Shown here piece after piece: positions 53,336 to 63,032 of a stretch of 64,000 nt of DNA (positions are counted from its first letter, which is position 1; every line of letters begins with the position of its first letter). A program made the translations under genes and the position numbers. The notes below the pieces were generated by a model that saw nothing but the letters and a program-made list of their open reading frames with translations, made no database searches and was not told the origin of the DNA. The stretch is from CAVVAH01 sp963746175 (lineage in GTDB: Bacteria; Actinomycetota; Actinomycetes; JACCUZ01): NCBI GenBank assembly GCA_963746175.1, contig CAVVAH010000004.1:1302001-1366000 (forward strand). Reading direction: 5' to 3'.

Positions 53336-54973
53336 TCAGTGCACCAGGGCCTTCTCCGATCCGGCGCCGGTGAGCGACCGGACCTCCATCTCGGCGTACT
53401 TCTCCTCGTAGTGGTCCTTGCTCGTCACGGTCCCGAGCCAGCCGAGGAAGAACGCCAGCGGGATCGACACGATGCCGGGGTTGTCGAGCGGGAACCAGTG
53501 GAAGTCGACCGACGTGTCCTTGATCATCGACAGGCTGTCGGTCGTCCCTGGCGCCGCCGGCTTCCCGGACACGACGGGGGAGAACACGATCAGCGTCACG
53601 CAGCTGATCAGCCCGCCGTACATGCTCCAGAGGGCGCCCCTCGTGTTGAACCGCCGCCAGTACAGGGAGTACAGGATCGTCGGCAGGTTCGCCGACGCGG
53701 CCACGGCGAAGGCCAGCGCCACCAGGAAGGCGATGTTCTGCCCGATGGCGAGGATGCCGCCCAGGATCGACACGATGCCGATGACGACGGCGGTGATCCG
53801 CGCGACCCTCACCTCCGAGCCCTCGGCCGTCTCGGCGCCGGAGTGGATGACGTTGGCATAGATGTCGTGCGCGAACGACGCCGACGCCGTGATGGTCAGG
53901 CCGGCGACCACAGCGAGGATCGTCGCGAACGCCACCGCGGCGATGATGCCGAGCAGGAACGTGCCACCCAGCTCGTACGCCAGCAGCGGTGCGGCGGAGT
54001 TGCCCTTGCCGGGTGCGGCCGCGATCGTCTCCGGTCCCACCAGTGCCGCGGCGCCGTAGCCGAGGACGAGGGTGAAGAGGTAGAAGATGCCGATCAGCCA
54101 GATCGCCCAGACCACCGAGCGGCGGGCCTCCTTCGCGGTCGGCACCGTGTAGAAGCGCATCAGGACGTGCGGCAGGCCCGCGGTGCCGAACACCAGCGCC
54201 ATCGACAGCGAGATGAAGTCCAGCTTGGTGGTGCCGGTCAGGCCGTACTGCTTGCCAGGGCTGATCAGCGCCTCGCCGGACTCGCCACCCTTCTCGACGG
54301 CGTCGCCGAGCAGCGACGACAGGTTGAGGCCGTACTTGCCCATCACCCAGGCGGTCATGATGAATGCGCCGGTGATGAGCAGCGCGGCCTTGACGATCTG
54401 CACCCACGTGGTGCCCTTCATGCCGCCGACGAGCACGTAGATGATCATGATGATGCCGACCACCGCGATGGTGGCGCGCTGGCCGTTCTCGCCCTCGACG
54501 CCGAGCAGCAGCGCGACGAGCCCGCCGGCACCGGCCATCTGAGCGACGAGGTAGAAGAACGACACGGCGAGGGTGGTGATCGCGGCGGCGGTCCGGACCG
54601 GCTTCTGCCGCATCCGGAACGACAGGACGTCGGCCATCGTGAACTTGCCGGTGTTGCGCAGCAGCTCGGCCACGAGCAGCAGGGCGACCAGCCACGCGAC
54701 GAGGAAGCCGATCGAGTACAGGAAGCCGTCGTACCCGTTGAGCGCGATGGCGCCGGCGATCCCGAGGAACGACGCCGCCGACAGGTAGTCGCCGGAGATG
54801 GCGATGCCGTTCTGCGGACCGGTGAAGCTGCGCCCCGCGGCGTAGTAGTCCGAGGCGGTCCGGTTGTTGCGGGCCGCGCGCGCCACGATGACGAGGGTCA
54901 CCGCGACGAAGATCAGGAAGATGGTGATGTTGACCGCGGGCTCGCCCACGGTGTCGGCAGCGATGTTCCTCAT
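53336..54973 (-). CDS. actP: Cation/acetate symporter ActP
   Basis: 545 residues, 13 helices of the sodium:solute symporter family. ASDYYAAGRSFTGPQNGIAI, GDYLSAASFLGIAG (about 60-73) and GLPHVLMRFYTV are ActP hallmarks. Acetate uptake feeding Acs. ATG overlaps the DUF485 stop. Confidence 0.93.
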   Translation of the reverse strand: MRNIAADTVGEPAVNITIFLIFVAVTLVIVARAARNNRTASDYYAAGRSFTGPQNGIAISGDYLSAASFLGIAGAIALNGYDGFLYSIGFLVAWLVALLLVAELLRNTGKFTMADVLSFRMRQKPVRTAAAITTLAVSFFYLVAQMAGAGGLVALLLGVEGENGQRATIAVVGIIMIIYVLVGGMKGTTWVQIVKAALLITGAFIMTAWVMGKYGLNLSSLLGDAVEKGGESGEALISPGKQYGLTGTTKLDFISLSMALVFGTAGLPHVLMRFYTVPTAKEARRSVVWAIWLIGIFYLFTLVLGYGAAALVGPETIAAAPGKGNSAAPLLAYELGGTFLLGIIAAVAFATILAVVAGLTITASASFAHDIYANVIHSGAETAEGSEVRVARITAVVIGIVSILGGILAIGQNIAFLVALAFAVAASANLPTILYSLYWRRFNTRGALWSMYGGLISCVTLIVFSPVVSGKPAAPGTTDSLSMIKDTSVDFHWFPLDNPGIVSIPLAFFLGWLGTVTSKDHYEEKYAEMEVRSLTGAGSEKALVH

Positions 54974-55323
54974 CGGGCCCGCCCCTCGAGGTCCTCGCGG
55001 ATCTCCTCCGCGACCGGGTCGAGGTGCCTGTTGGCGTACCGCACGTAGACCGTCGTGATGACGAACGTGGACACGAACTGCAGCAGGCCGAACACGAGCC
55101 CCACGGTGATGTTGCCCCACAGCTTGTGGGCCATGAAGTCGTGCGCGTAGTCGGCCAGCAGGACGTAGAGGAAGTACCAGGCGAGGAACGCGATGGCGAG
55201 CGGGAAGGCGATGCTGCGGTGCCGACGTCGGAGCTCCTGGAACTTCTCGGACTGCTGGACCTCGACGTAGGCGCTGCTGCTCACCGCGGACGGGCCGGGC
55301 CCGCCGTCGACGGAGCTGCTCAC
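54970..55323 (-). CDS. DUF485 (YjcH-like) membrane protein
   Basis: 117 residues from GTG (GGAGG upstream). RRRHRSIAFPLAIAFLAWYF and FVSTFVITTVYVRYANRHLD give the two helices and the terminal motif of DUF485, the usual partner of actP. Forms the DUF485-actP operon. Confidence 0.9.
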   Translation of the reverse strand: MSSSVDGGPGPSAVSSSAYVEVQQSEKFQELRRRHRSIAFPLAIAFLAWYFLYVLLADYAHDFMAHKLWGNITVGLVFGLLQFVSTFVITTVYVRYANRHLDPVAEEIREDLEGRAR

Positions 55324-55460
55324 AGGTGACCTCCGGTGCTGGGCCGCGCCGGCGCGCGGCGTTCGGCCGCACTGTCCCGAGCGAAGGACTCCCAGGTGAA
55401 GGGACATCGGGGACTTATGCGGCGAACGGTCGTCCTGCGCGACGAGCGGCCGTCCGCCGA

Positions 55461-55499
55461 CCGCTCACCGCCCGCTCACCGCCCGCTCACCCGCTCGCC
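55461..55499. repeat. Short tandem repeat, CCGCTCACCGC units
   Basis: CCGCTCACCGC begins at 55461 and 55472, with shortened units at 55483 and 55491, in the 240-bp gap before the MFS gene's 3' end. Otherwise this gap holds only the DUF485 promoter region and the hairpin at 55517; no gene is seen. Confidence 0.5.
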
Positions 55500-55516
55500 G
55501 CCGGAGCCCACCCGAC

Positions 55517-55572
55517 CCGTGATCATGAAGACTTCTCCGGGATAGAGGCCCGACGAACCTTCATGATCACGG
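55517..55572. terminator. Long hairpin, GTGATCATGAAG family (copy 2)
   Basis: CCGTGATCATGAAG (55517-55530) pairs perfectly with CTTCATGATCACGG (55559-55572), 28-base loop. The MFS stop codon lies within the right arm. Arms are the same sequence as the hairpin at 9031-9084, 46 kb away; both loops also carry a TCTCC six or so bases in. Confidence 0.6.
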
Positions 55573-56811
55573 GGCGCGGTGCGCCGGGGCGGGGGCCGAT
55601 GCCTCGGCGGCGGCGATGGCGGACGGCGGCAGCCAGCGCAGCGCGGCGACGGTGCAGCCGGCCAGCAGCACGCCGGCCACCGTGAACGGCGACGCGAGCC
55701 CGTAGGCCCGGGCCAGCAGGCCGCCGAGCGCGGCGCCGACCGGCATGGCCGCGAAGGCGACCAGCCGGTACGCGCTGGTGACCCTGCCGAGCAGGGCGTC
55801 GGGGACGATCCGCTGCCGCAGGCTGATGGTCGCGACGTTCCACATGCCGCTGGTGGCGCCGGCCAGCGCCGAGCCGGCGACCATCACGGGCACCGACGGG
55901 GCCAGCCCGGTGGCGAGCATCGCCGCCGCCTGGACCGCCAGCACCAGGACGACCACGCGGCTCGTCCCGAGCAGCGCCCGGACCCGCGACAACGCGGCCA
56001 TGCCCGCCAGCCCGCCGACCGCGAACACGACCAGCAGCACGCCGTAGCCGCGCTCGGAGAGGCCGAGGGTGTCGGTGGCGAAGAGCACCAGGACCCCCAT
56101 CACCGCCGCGCTGACGCCGTTGAACACGGCGAGCAGCAGGCACAGGGTCCGCAGGACGGTCGAGCCCCACAGGAACCGGACGCCCTCGGCCAGGGCGGCT
56201 CGCAGTGGTGGCGGTGCCTCGGTCCGGGGCGCGCGCTGCACCCTGGTGCGCAGGCTGAGCACGATCAGACCACTCACCAGGAAAGACACCGCATCGACGG
56301 TGAACGGCAGCGACACGGCCGCGACGAACAGCACGCCACCGAGGGGCGGCCCGATCATCGTGCTCGGCACGGTCATTCCGACCTGCAGCCAGGAGTTCGC
56401 GGTCTCCAGCCGCTCGCGCCGTACGACGGCGGGGAGGAACGCCGAGGCGGCGTTGAGGTTCATCACGCCGAAGAGGCCGACGAGGAACGCGAAGGCTGCC
56501 AGCAGCGGCAGCGTGACGTAGCCGCCGACGACGGCGACGGCGAACGCGCCGAACAGCACGGAGCGGACCAGGTCGGTGACCGCCATGATGCGCAGCCGGT
56601 CCCAGCGGTCGGCGAGCGCACCGGACACCAGCCCCAGCAGCAGCCACGAGCTGTGCTCCGCGGCCTGCACGAGGGCGACCTGCGCCGGGTCGCGGGTCAG
56701 CCGCGCGGCGAGCAACGGCAGGGCCACGAAGGTGAGCCCGTCGCCGGCCGCCGAGATGGTCGACGCCGTCCACAGCCGCCAGAACGGGGCGCCGAGGTCG
56801 GGCAGTCTCAT
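55567..56811 (-). CDS. MFS transporter (EntS-like)
   Basis: 414 residues, 12 helices. FWRLWTASTISAAGDGLTFVALPLL start and the DRWDRLRIM motif A after helix 2 are those of the drug/siderophore-exporting MFS_3 group. ATGA overlap with the symporter gene upstream, so it is in that transcript. Substrate unknown. Confidence 0.85.
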   Translation of the reverse strand: MRLPDLGAPFWRLWTASTISAAGDGLTFVALPLLAARLTRDPAQVALVQAAEHSSWLLLGLVSGALADRWDRLRIMAVTDLVRSVLFGAFAVAVVGGYVTLPLLAAFAFLVGLFGVMNLNAASAFLPAVVRRERLETANSWLQVGMTVPSTMIGPPLGGVLFVAAVSLPFTVDAVSFLVSGLIVLSLRTRVQRAPRTEAPPPLRAALAEGVRFLWGSTVLRTLCLLLAVFNGVSAAVMGVLVLFATDTLGLSERGYGVLLVVFAVGGLAGMAALSRVRALLGTSRVVVLVLAVQAAAMLATGLAPSVPVMVAGSALAGATSGMWNVATISLRQRIVPDALLGRVTSAYRLVAFAAMPVGAALGGLLARAYGLASPFTVAGVLLAGCTVAALRWLPPSAIAAAEASAPAPAHRAP

Positions 56812-58568
56812 GACTGGCCCTGCCTCGCCGGCCGAGCCCGGTCCCGCAGCTCCACCGACTCGGGTGCGTGCAGCCGGACCATGGTCCGCGCGACGTCGGG
56901 GGCGACCCGGTGCGGAGTGCGCAGCGAGACGAGGACCATCACGGCGAACGCGATCGGCACCGTCCACGCCGCCGGCTGCGCCAGCAGGGCACCCGCCCAC
57001 CCGTCGCGGTCGACGCCGAAGATGGTCGCGGAGACGGCGGCCGTGGCGAGGCCGCCGCCGGTGAGCAGCCCGGCCATCGCGCCGACGTCGGTGAGACCGC
57101 GCCACCAGATGCCGAGCACCAGCAACGGGCAGAACGACGACGCCGCCACCGCGAACGCGAGACCGACGACGTCAGCGACGTTCAGCGACGCGGCTCCCAA
57201 CGACAGGACGAACGGCACGGTCACGGCCAGCGTCGCGGCCAACCGGAAGTCGCGCACCGAGCCGCGCAGCATGTCCTGCGACAGCACGCCCGCCACCGAC
57301 ACGGTGAGCCCCGACGACGTCGAGAGGAAGGCGGCGAACGCGCCGGCGGTCACCAGCGCGGTGAGCAGCTGGCCGCCGGTGCCGCCCACCAGCCGTTCCG
57401 GCAGCAGCAGGACGGCCGTGTCGGTGCGTCCGGTGAGCAGCAGGTCGGGCGTGTAGACGCGGGCCAGCGCGCCGTACACGGTCGGGAGCAGGTAGAAGCC
57501 GCCGAGCAGGCAGAGCACGACCAGCGTCGTGCGCCGCGCCGCCCGCCCGTCCGGGTTGGTGTAGAAGCGGACCAGCACGTGCGGCAGGCCCATCGTCCCG
57601 AAGAACAGCGCGAGGATCAGCGAGTACGTCGCGTACAGCGGGTGGTCGCGGCCACCGGCCCCGGACAGCGGCCGGGACCAGTCCGCACCCTGGCTCGGCG
57701 CGAGACCCTCCACGTGCGGCACCACCGCACCGGCCGGGAACGTCAGCCGGCTGCCGTCGGTCGCCCGCCAGGCGCCCGGCGCGAGCGGGACACGATCACC
57801 GTCGTACGTCGTGGCGTCGCCGCCGACCGGGCCGAGCCGTCCGCTGACCCGTACGACGACCGCGTCGCGCACCACGAAAGTGGTGTCGTCGGTGAGCCGG
57901 ACGACGGTGCGGTCCGCGAAGGTCGCGGCGCCGTCGCCAGGGCTCGGCGACCCGTCGGACTGCCACGCCAGCACGAGGAACAGGACGGGGACGGCCAGCG
58001 CCGTGAGCTTCAGCCAGTACTGGAAGGCCTGCACGAAGGTGATGCTGCGCATCCCGCCGGTGGCGACGCTGAACACGACGACCACCGCGACGAGCATGCC
58101 GCCGACCCAGCCCGGCGCGCCGGTCGCGAGGGTCACGGTGAGACCGGCGCCGACCAGCTGCGGCAGCAGGTAGAGCCAGCCGATGGTGACGACGAGGACG
58201 CTCGCGATCCGGCGCACCGATCGCGACTCGGTACGCGCCTCGGCGAAGTCGGGCAGCGTGTACGCGCCGGACCGGCGCAGCGGCGCGGCGACCAGCACCA
58301 GCAGCACGAGGTAGCCCGCGGTGTAGCCGACCGGGAACCACAGCATGTCCGCGCCGTAGGCGAGGATCAGCCCCGCGACGCCGAGGAACGACGCCGCCGA
58401 CAGGTACTCGCCACCGATGGCCGACGCGTTCCACACCGGCGACACCGACCTCGACGCGACGTAGAAGTCGCTCGTCGTGCGGGACAGCCGCAGGGCGAAC
58501 GTGCCGATGAGCACCGTCGCCGTGATCACCACCGCGACCGCGACGACCCCGTACGCCGAGCCGTTCAT
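56808..58568 (-). CDS. Sodium/solute symporter with inserted domain
   Basis: 586 residues from ATG (GGAGG upstream). ActP-like: TTSDFYVASRSVSPVWNASA, GEYLSAASFLGVAG, GLPHVLVRFYTNP. Between the LAWQSDG helix and ATYSLILALFF, about 115 residues (TVVRLTDDTTFVVRDAVVVR and on) form a soluble beta-rich domain absent from the actP at 53336. Likely outward-facing. Followed by a DUF485-like gene and LytTR/LytS genes upstream, suggesting induction by an organic acid. Confidence 0.85.
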   Translation of the reverse strand: MNGSAYGVVAVAVVITATVLIGTFALRLSRTTSDFYVASRSVSPVWNASAIGGEYLSAASFLGVAGLILAYGADMLWFPVGYTAGYLVLLVLVAAPLRRSGAYTLPDFAEARTESRSVRRIASVLVVTIGWLYLLPQLVGAGLTVTLATGAPGWVGGMLVAVVVVFSVATGGMRSITFVQAFQYWLKLTALAVPVLFLVLAWQSDGSPSPGDGAATFADRTVVRLTDDTTFVVRDAVVVRVSGRLGPVGGDATTYDGDRVPLAPGAWRATDGSRLTFPAGAVVPHVEGLAPSQGADWSRPLSGAGGRDHPLYATYSLILALFFGTMGLPHVLVRFYTNPDGRAARRTTLVVLCLLGGFYLLPTVYGALARVYTPDLLLTGRTDTAVLLLPERLVGGTGGQLLTALVTAGAFAAFLSTSSGLTVSVAGVLSQDMLRGSVRDFRLAATLAVTVPFVLSLGAASLNVADVVGLAFAVAASSFCPLLVLGIWWRGLTDVGAMAGLLTGGGLATAAVSATIFGVDRDGWAGALLAQPAAWTVPIAFAVMVLVSLRTPHRVAPDVARTMVRLHAPESVELRDRARPARQGQS

Positions 58569-58599
58569 GACGCCTCCACAGTCATGTCCACCTGGACCC

Positions 58600-58989
58600 T
58601 CACTGGACCAGCTCGGAGAAGTCGCGCTCGTTGCGCTCGGCCTGCCGGACGTACAGCCACGCGGCCAGGACCAGCGCCGGGTAGACGAGCACGCCCAGCA
58701 GCAGCCATGGCAGCGGCAGGCCGAGCAGGTGCACCGAGGCGAGCTCCGGCTGCAGCGCGAGCACCAGCGGCAGGCCGCCGAGCAGGACGGCGAAGATGAG
58801 GCAGACCCCGACGGCGAGCCGCAGCTGCAGCCGGACCAGCGAGCGCATGTAGACGTCGCCGACGATCGTCTGCTCGTCGATCTCGCGACGTACCGGCCGG
58901 TGCGCGGCCGCGCGGGCGGCACTGCTGCGCGGTGACACGACCCGCACCCGTCGCGGCGGCTGTGGCGGTGTCGCGGTCGGCTCGGTCAC
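58600..58989 (-). CDS. Divergent DUF485-like membrane protein
   Basis: 129 residues from GTG, overlapping the LytTR stop (GTGA). About 60 basic, Pro-rich residues, then two helices (CLIFAVLLGGLPLVLA and WLLLGVLVYPALVLAAWLYV) and the tail RQAERNERDFSEL, as in DUF485. The partner of the symporter by gene order. Assignment is weaker than for 54970-55323. Confidence 0.7.
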   Translation of the reverse strand: MTEPTATPPQPPRRVRVVSPRSSAARAAAHRPVRREIDEQTIVGDVYMRSLVRLQLRLAVGVCLIFAVLLGGLPLVLALQPELASVHLLGLPLPWLLLGVLVYPALVLAAWLYVRQAERNERDFSELVQ

Positions 58990-59732
58990 GGCCCGCCCGG
59001 CCGGGCCCGGCGGACCAGCATGTCGCGCAGGTCGCGGGTGTGCCGCCGGCTCACCTGCAGCACGTCCTCGCCGAGCCGCACCGTCCACCGGCCGGACTCC
59101 ACACGCATCTCGTCGATGTGGTGCAGCGCCACCAGGTGGCTGCGGTGGATCCGGACGAAGCCGGCGGCGGCCCAGTCCTGCTCGAGGACGGTCAGCGGCA
59201 CACGCAGCAGGTGCGACCCGTCGTCCGTGTGCAGCCGCGCGTAGTCGCCGTGCGCCTCGGCGTAGCGCACGTCGCTGCGCTGGACGAACCGCGTCACGCC
59301 GCCGAGCTCCACCGCGATGGTCTCGTCGTCGGCCGGCTCGGACGACGCCGCCTGCTCGGTCCCGCCGAGCGCCTCGCGGACGCGGCGCACCGCCTCGGCG
59401 AGCCGCTCGGCGCGCACCGGCTTGAGCAGGTAGTCGACCGCGCGCAGGTCGAACGCCTCGACGGCGTGCTCGTCGTACGCCGTGACGAACACGACCTTCG
59501 GCGGCGCCTTGAACCGCGCCAGCACGCGAGCCACGTCGAGCCCGTCCAGACCGGGCATCCGGATGTCGAGGAAGAGCGCGTCGACGTCGTGCGCCTCCAA
59601 CGACCGGAGCACCTCGGCTCCCGTCGCGGCGGTGCGGACCTCGCCGACCTCGGGGTCGCGGCCCAGCAACCAGGCCAGGTCCTCGCGCGCCGGCGTCTCG
59701 TCGTCCGCGACGAGCACCCGCAGGGGCGTCAT
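58986..59732 (-). CDS. LytTR-family response regulator
   Basis: 248 residues. Receiver domain: ADDETPAREDL, phosphorylation Asp56 in LFLDIRMPG, Lys104 in YLLKPVR. LytTR DNA-binding domain from about 150 (EAHGDYARLHTDDGSHLLRV). Partner of the following histidine kinase; expected to control the adjacent symporter genes. Confidence 0.9.
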   Translation of the reverse strand: MTPLRVLVADDETPAREDLAWLLGRDPEVGEVRTAATGAEVLRSLEAHDVDALFLDIRMPGLDGLDVARVLARFKAPPKVVFVTAYDEHAVEAFDLRAVDYLLKPVRAERLAEAVRRVREALGGTEQAASSEPADDETIAVELGGVTRFVQRSDVRYAEAHGDYARLHTDDGSHLLRVPLTVLEQDWAAAGFVRIHRSHLVALHHIDEMRVESGRWTVRLGEDVLQVSRRHTRDLRDMLVRRARPGGP

Positions 59733-59742
59733 CCGGGGTCAC

Positions 59743-60930
59743 TCATATGTGGACCCCGGCGCGGTACTTGGGGATCCGCAGGCTCACCTTGGTGCCGGCG
59801 CCCGGAGCCGTCTCGACGACCAGCCCGTAGTCGTCGCCGTAGACCTGGCGGAGCCGCTCGTCGACGTTGCCGAGGCCGACGCTGTCGCCGTCGGGCCGGC
59901 CGGCCAGCGTCCGGCGTACGGCGTCGGGGTCGATGCCGGCGCCGTCGTCCTCGACCGAGATCAGCGCCTCGCTGCCCTGGTCGAGCGCCACGATCGTCAC
60001 GTGCCCCTGGCCGGGCCGACCCTCGAGGCCGTGCCGGACGGCGTTCTCCACCAGGGGCTGGATGCACAGGAACGGAACCGTGACCGGGAGCACCTCCGGT
60101 GCGACCTGCACGGTGACCTGCAGCCGGTCGCCGAACCGCGCGCGCTCCAGCAGCAGGTAGCGGTCGATCGACCGCAGCTCCTCGGCCAGCGTCGTGAAGT
60201 CACCGTGCCGGCGGAACGAGTAGCGGGTGAAGTCGGCGAACTCCAGCAGCAGCTCGCGCGCCCTCTCCGGGTCGGTGCGCACGAACGACGCGATCGCCGT
60301 GAGCGAGTTGTAGACGAAGTGCGGGCTGATCTGCGCACGCAGGGCCCGTACCTCGGCCTCCATCAGCCGGGTGCGCGACGACTCGAGCTCGGCCAGCTCG
60401 AGCTGCGTGGAGACCCAGCGGGCCACCTCGTTCGTCGCGCGCACCAGGCCGGCGCTCGCGCTCTGGCCGTACGCCGCGAGGCTGCCGACCACGCGGTCCT
60501 CGACGGTCAGCGGCGCGACGACCGCGACCCGGATCGGGCAGTCGGGGTCGGCGCAGGTGACCGTGCCGGGACCGAGCACCTCGGTGCGGCCGCTCGCGGT
60601 CGCCGCGGCCGCGTGCCCGACCGCGCCGTCGCGGTGCTGCGCCTCGCCCGCGCCGTCCCACGCGAGCAGCAGCTGACCGTCCGTCAGTGCGACCGCCTGG
60701 GTGCCGAGGAGCGTCCGCAGGTGCCGCACCGCGCGGCTGGCGCCGGCCTCGGTGAGCCCGGCGCGCAACGGCGGCGCGGCCAGGCTGGCCTCGTGCAGCG
60801 TGGCGAAGGTGGCCCGGTCGGCCGAGCTGCCGAACGACCGGCCGCTCCGGCTGCGCAGCAGCGGCACCGCGAGCAGCACCAGCACCAGGACCACCAGGGC
60901 CACGGTGACCACCGCCGGAGTGCCGCTCAC
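59743..60930 (-). CDS. LytS-like sensor histidine kinase
   Basis: 395 residues from GTG. One N-terminal helix, a GAF-like domain (about 50-165) with a CADPDCP cysteine pair, then the His_kinase region ISPHFVYNSLTAIASF (His204) and a HATPase with LVENAVRHGLEG and GLGNVDERL. Ends 10 bp before the regulator gene. The GAF Cys pair suggests a metal or redox input. Confidence 0.88.
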   Translation of the reverse strand: MSGTPAVVTVALVVLVLVLLAVPLLRSRSGRSFGSSADRATFATLHEASLAAPPLRAGLTEAGASRAVRHLRTLLGTQAVALTDGQLLLAWDGAGEAQHRDGAVGHAAAATASGRTEVLGPGTVTCADPDCPIRVAVVAPLTVEDRVVGSLAAYGQSASAGLVRATNEVARWVSTQLELAELESSRTRLMEAEVRALRAQISPHFVYNSLTAIASFVRTDPERARELLLEFADFTRYSFRRHGDFTTLAEELRSIDRYLLLERARFGDRLQVTVQVAPEVLPVTVPFLCIQPLVENAVRHGLEGRPGQGHVTIVALDQGSEALISVEDDGAGIDPDAVRRTLAGRPDGDSVGLGNVDERLRQVYGDDYGLVVETAPGAGTKVSLRIPKYRAGVHI

Positions 60931-60955
60931 GGCGCCGACCGTATCGTCGGGCGGC

Positions 60956-61759
60956 GTGACATCCGAGGCCTCGCCGCCGACCCGCCAGCCGGACCCGACG
61001 GACCCGCTGGCCCACCTCGCGGCGCTGCCCGGCGTCGCCGACGCGGTCGAGCGCGCCAGGGCAGCGGTCGACGGCCTGCGCGGGCACCGGGTCCTGCGGC
61101 GGTCGGCGGAGCGGGTGTCGTCCGAGTCGGCCCTGCGCGGGGCGCGCGCCTCGGCGGCGCTCGCCGGTGCCGACCTGCCGCTGGACGTCGTACGGCGGAC
61201 CGTGTCGGCCGGCGGTCGGCTGCCGGACGCGGAGGAGGCGGTGGTCCAGGGCGCCCTGCGGGTGGCGGCCGAGACCGGACCGCTGCAGCGCACCTGGGGC
61301 CGCGCGCCGCTGCAGGCCGTCGCGCGGCTGCACACCCTGGCGGCGGCCGACCTCGCGCCGGCCGACCAGCTCGGCCGGCCGGCCGCGGCGGCGGCGACGC
61401 GGATGTCGTCGCTGGGCCAGCTGCTGACCTCGCCGACCACGGCGCCGGCGCTCGTGGTCGCGGCCGTGGTGCACGCCGAGCTGGCGACGATGGGCGCCTT
61501 CCCGGCCGGTGCCGGTGTGGTGGCGCGCGGGGCGGCCCGGCTGACGTTCGTGGCGCGCGGCCTGGACCCGACGGCCGTGTCGGTGCCCGAGGTCGGTCAC
61601 GTCGAGCTCGGTCGCGAGGTCTACGTCGCGGCGCTGGACGGCTACGTCAGCGGCGGGCCGGACGGCATCGCGGGCTGGCTGGTGCACTGCGCCGAGGCGG
61701 TCGTGCTCGGTGCCCGCGAAGGAGTCGCGGTGTGCGAGGCGATCCAGCGCGGGGCCTGA
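60956..61759 (+). CDS. Conserved actinobacterial protein (Rv3662c-like)
   Basis: 267 residues from GTG. Ala-rich helices; AVARLHTLAAADLAPADQLG, VVAAVVHAELATMGAFPAGA, and VARGAARLTFVARGLDP. It resembles proteins labelled oxidoreductase or Fic-like, but no HPFxxGN motif or Rossmann glycines are seen, so the function stays open. Divergent from the LytS gene. Confidence 0.7.
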   Translation: MTSEASPPTRQPDPTDPLAHLAALPGVADAVERARAAVDGLRGHRVLRRSAERVSSESALRGARASAALAGADLPLDVVRRTVSAGGRLPDAEEAVVQGALRVAAETGPLQRTWGRAPLQAVARLHTLAAADLAPADQLGRPAAAAATRMSSLGQLLTSPTTAPALVVAAVVHAELATMGAFPAGAGVVARGAARLTFVARGLDPTAVSVPEVGHVELGREVYVAALDGYVSGGPDGIAGWLVHCAEAVVLGAREGVAVCEAIQRGA

Positions 61760-61988
61760 CAAGTGGCGAGGAACCCGGGTGGGGACAGCGAACGGCGCCC
61801 CCGAAGGGACGCCGTCCAAGGGCACGTCAGCGTGGGTTACCAAGCGTGCACCGTGTGTCGGGAGACCAGGACCAGCCTGGCTCGCCGGCCCGTACATGGG
61901 CAGGTCGCCGCGTGGGTGCCCAGCTGCCGTGCTTCATGTTCTGTGTAACGCACCGGACCCTGTGATCGGAAGCCCCCGGACCGCTCTT

Positions 61989-62897
61989 TTACCTGCCCGC
62001 GCGTGAAGTGCGGCGTGTCGTACGACCGACACGCGGGAGCAGGGCGCGCGAGGTGCCGCGCCGCCGGGTCGCCAGCCAGACGACGCCGGCAGTCGCCGCA
62101 CCGGCGCCGACCGCGACGGCGGCCAGCGTGGTCGGCTGCGGCATCGAGACGCCGGCGAACCGGTCGCGCAGCCGGACCGGCCGGCTGAAGACGAGCACGG
62201 GCCAGCCACGGGTCGCCGCCTCCTTGCGCAGCGCGCGGTCGGGGTTGACGGCGTAGGGATGACCCACCGCTGACAGCATCGGGACGTCCGTCGCGGAGTC
62301 GCTGTAGGCGTAGCAGCGCTCGAGGTCGTAGCCCTCGTGGGCGGCCAGCTCGCGGATCGCCTCCGCCTTGGTCTCGCCGTAGGCGTAGTACTCGATCTCG
62401 CCGGAGTAGCGGCCGTCCTCGCCGACGACCATCCGGGTGGCGATCACCTGGTCGGCGCCGAGCAGCTCGCCGATCGGCTCCACCACCTCCGCGCCGGAGG
62501 TGCTGACGACGACGACGTCGCGGCCCGCCAGGTGGTGCTCCTCGATGAGCGTGGCCGCCTCGTCGTAGATCAACGGGTCGATGAGCTGGTGCAGCGTCTC
62601 GGCGACGATCTGCTTGACCTGCTCGACGTCCCAGCCGGTGGCCATCGAGGAGAGGTACGCCCGCATCCGCTCCATCTGGTCGTGGTCGGCGCCGCCCGCG
62701 AGGTAGACGAACTGCGCATACGCGCTGCGCAGCACGGCCCGGCGGTTGATGAGTCCGCCCTGGTAGAAGGAGCGGCTGAACGCCAGCGTGCTCGACTTCG
62801 CGATGATCGTCTTGTCCAGGTCGAAGAACGCAGCGGTGCGGGTGGCCCCGGCGGGGGCGGCGCGGTGCGGTGCGGGGTCGGCCACCCGTCCGAGCAT
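61989..62897 (-). CDS. HAD-IB family phosphatase with C-terminal helix
   Basis: 302 residues from ATG (a GTG four codons on is possible). FFDLDKTIIAKSST has the nucleophile Asp26 and Asp28; VVVSTSGAEVVEPI and YSDSATDVPML the later motifs. A last helix (VAVGAGAATAGVVWLA) anchors it. SerB-like lyso- or serine phosphatase branch. Position of Rv3661. The 229-bp gap before 61989 shows no gene. Confidence 0.85.
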   Translation of the reverse strand: MLGRVADPAPHRAAPAGATRTAAFFDLDKTIIAKSSTLAFSRSFYQGGLINRRAVLRSAYAQFVYLAGGADHDQMERMRAYLSSMATGWDVEQVKQIVAETLHQLIDPLIYDEAATLIEEHHLAGRDVVVVSTSGAEVVEPIGELLGADQVIATRMVVGEDGRYSGEIEYYAYGETKAEAIRELAAHEGYDLERCYAYSDSATDVPMLSAVGHPYAVNPDRALRKEAATRGWPVLVFSRPVRLRDRFAGVSMPQPTTLAAVAVGAGAATAGVVWLATRRRGTSRALLPRVGRTTRRTSRAGR

Positions 62898-63032
62898 AGG
62901 GACGGCAAAATCCGCCGCGCGGGCGGCTGCGACTGTTTGCCATCGGGCCTCGACGGGTACATCCTGGCGTCGTGCCCTGCTCCGCAGAGCACACCAGCGC
63001 GTCCGGCTCATCCCCCCCGGGTCGGATTCGCA

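Noticed and set aside
61760..61988. Possible structured RNA in the gap before the HAD gene
   Set aside because: No strong stem or known riboswitch core was recognised; left undescribed.
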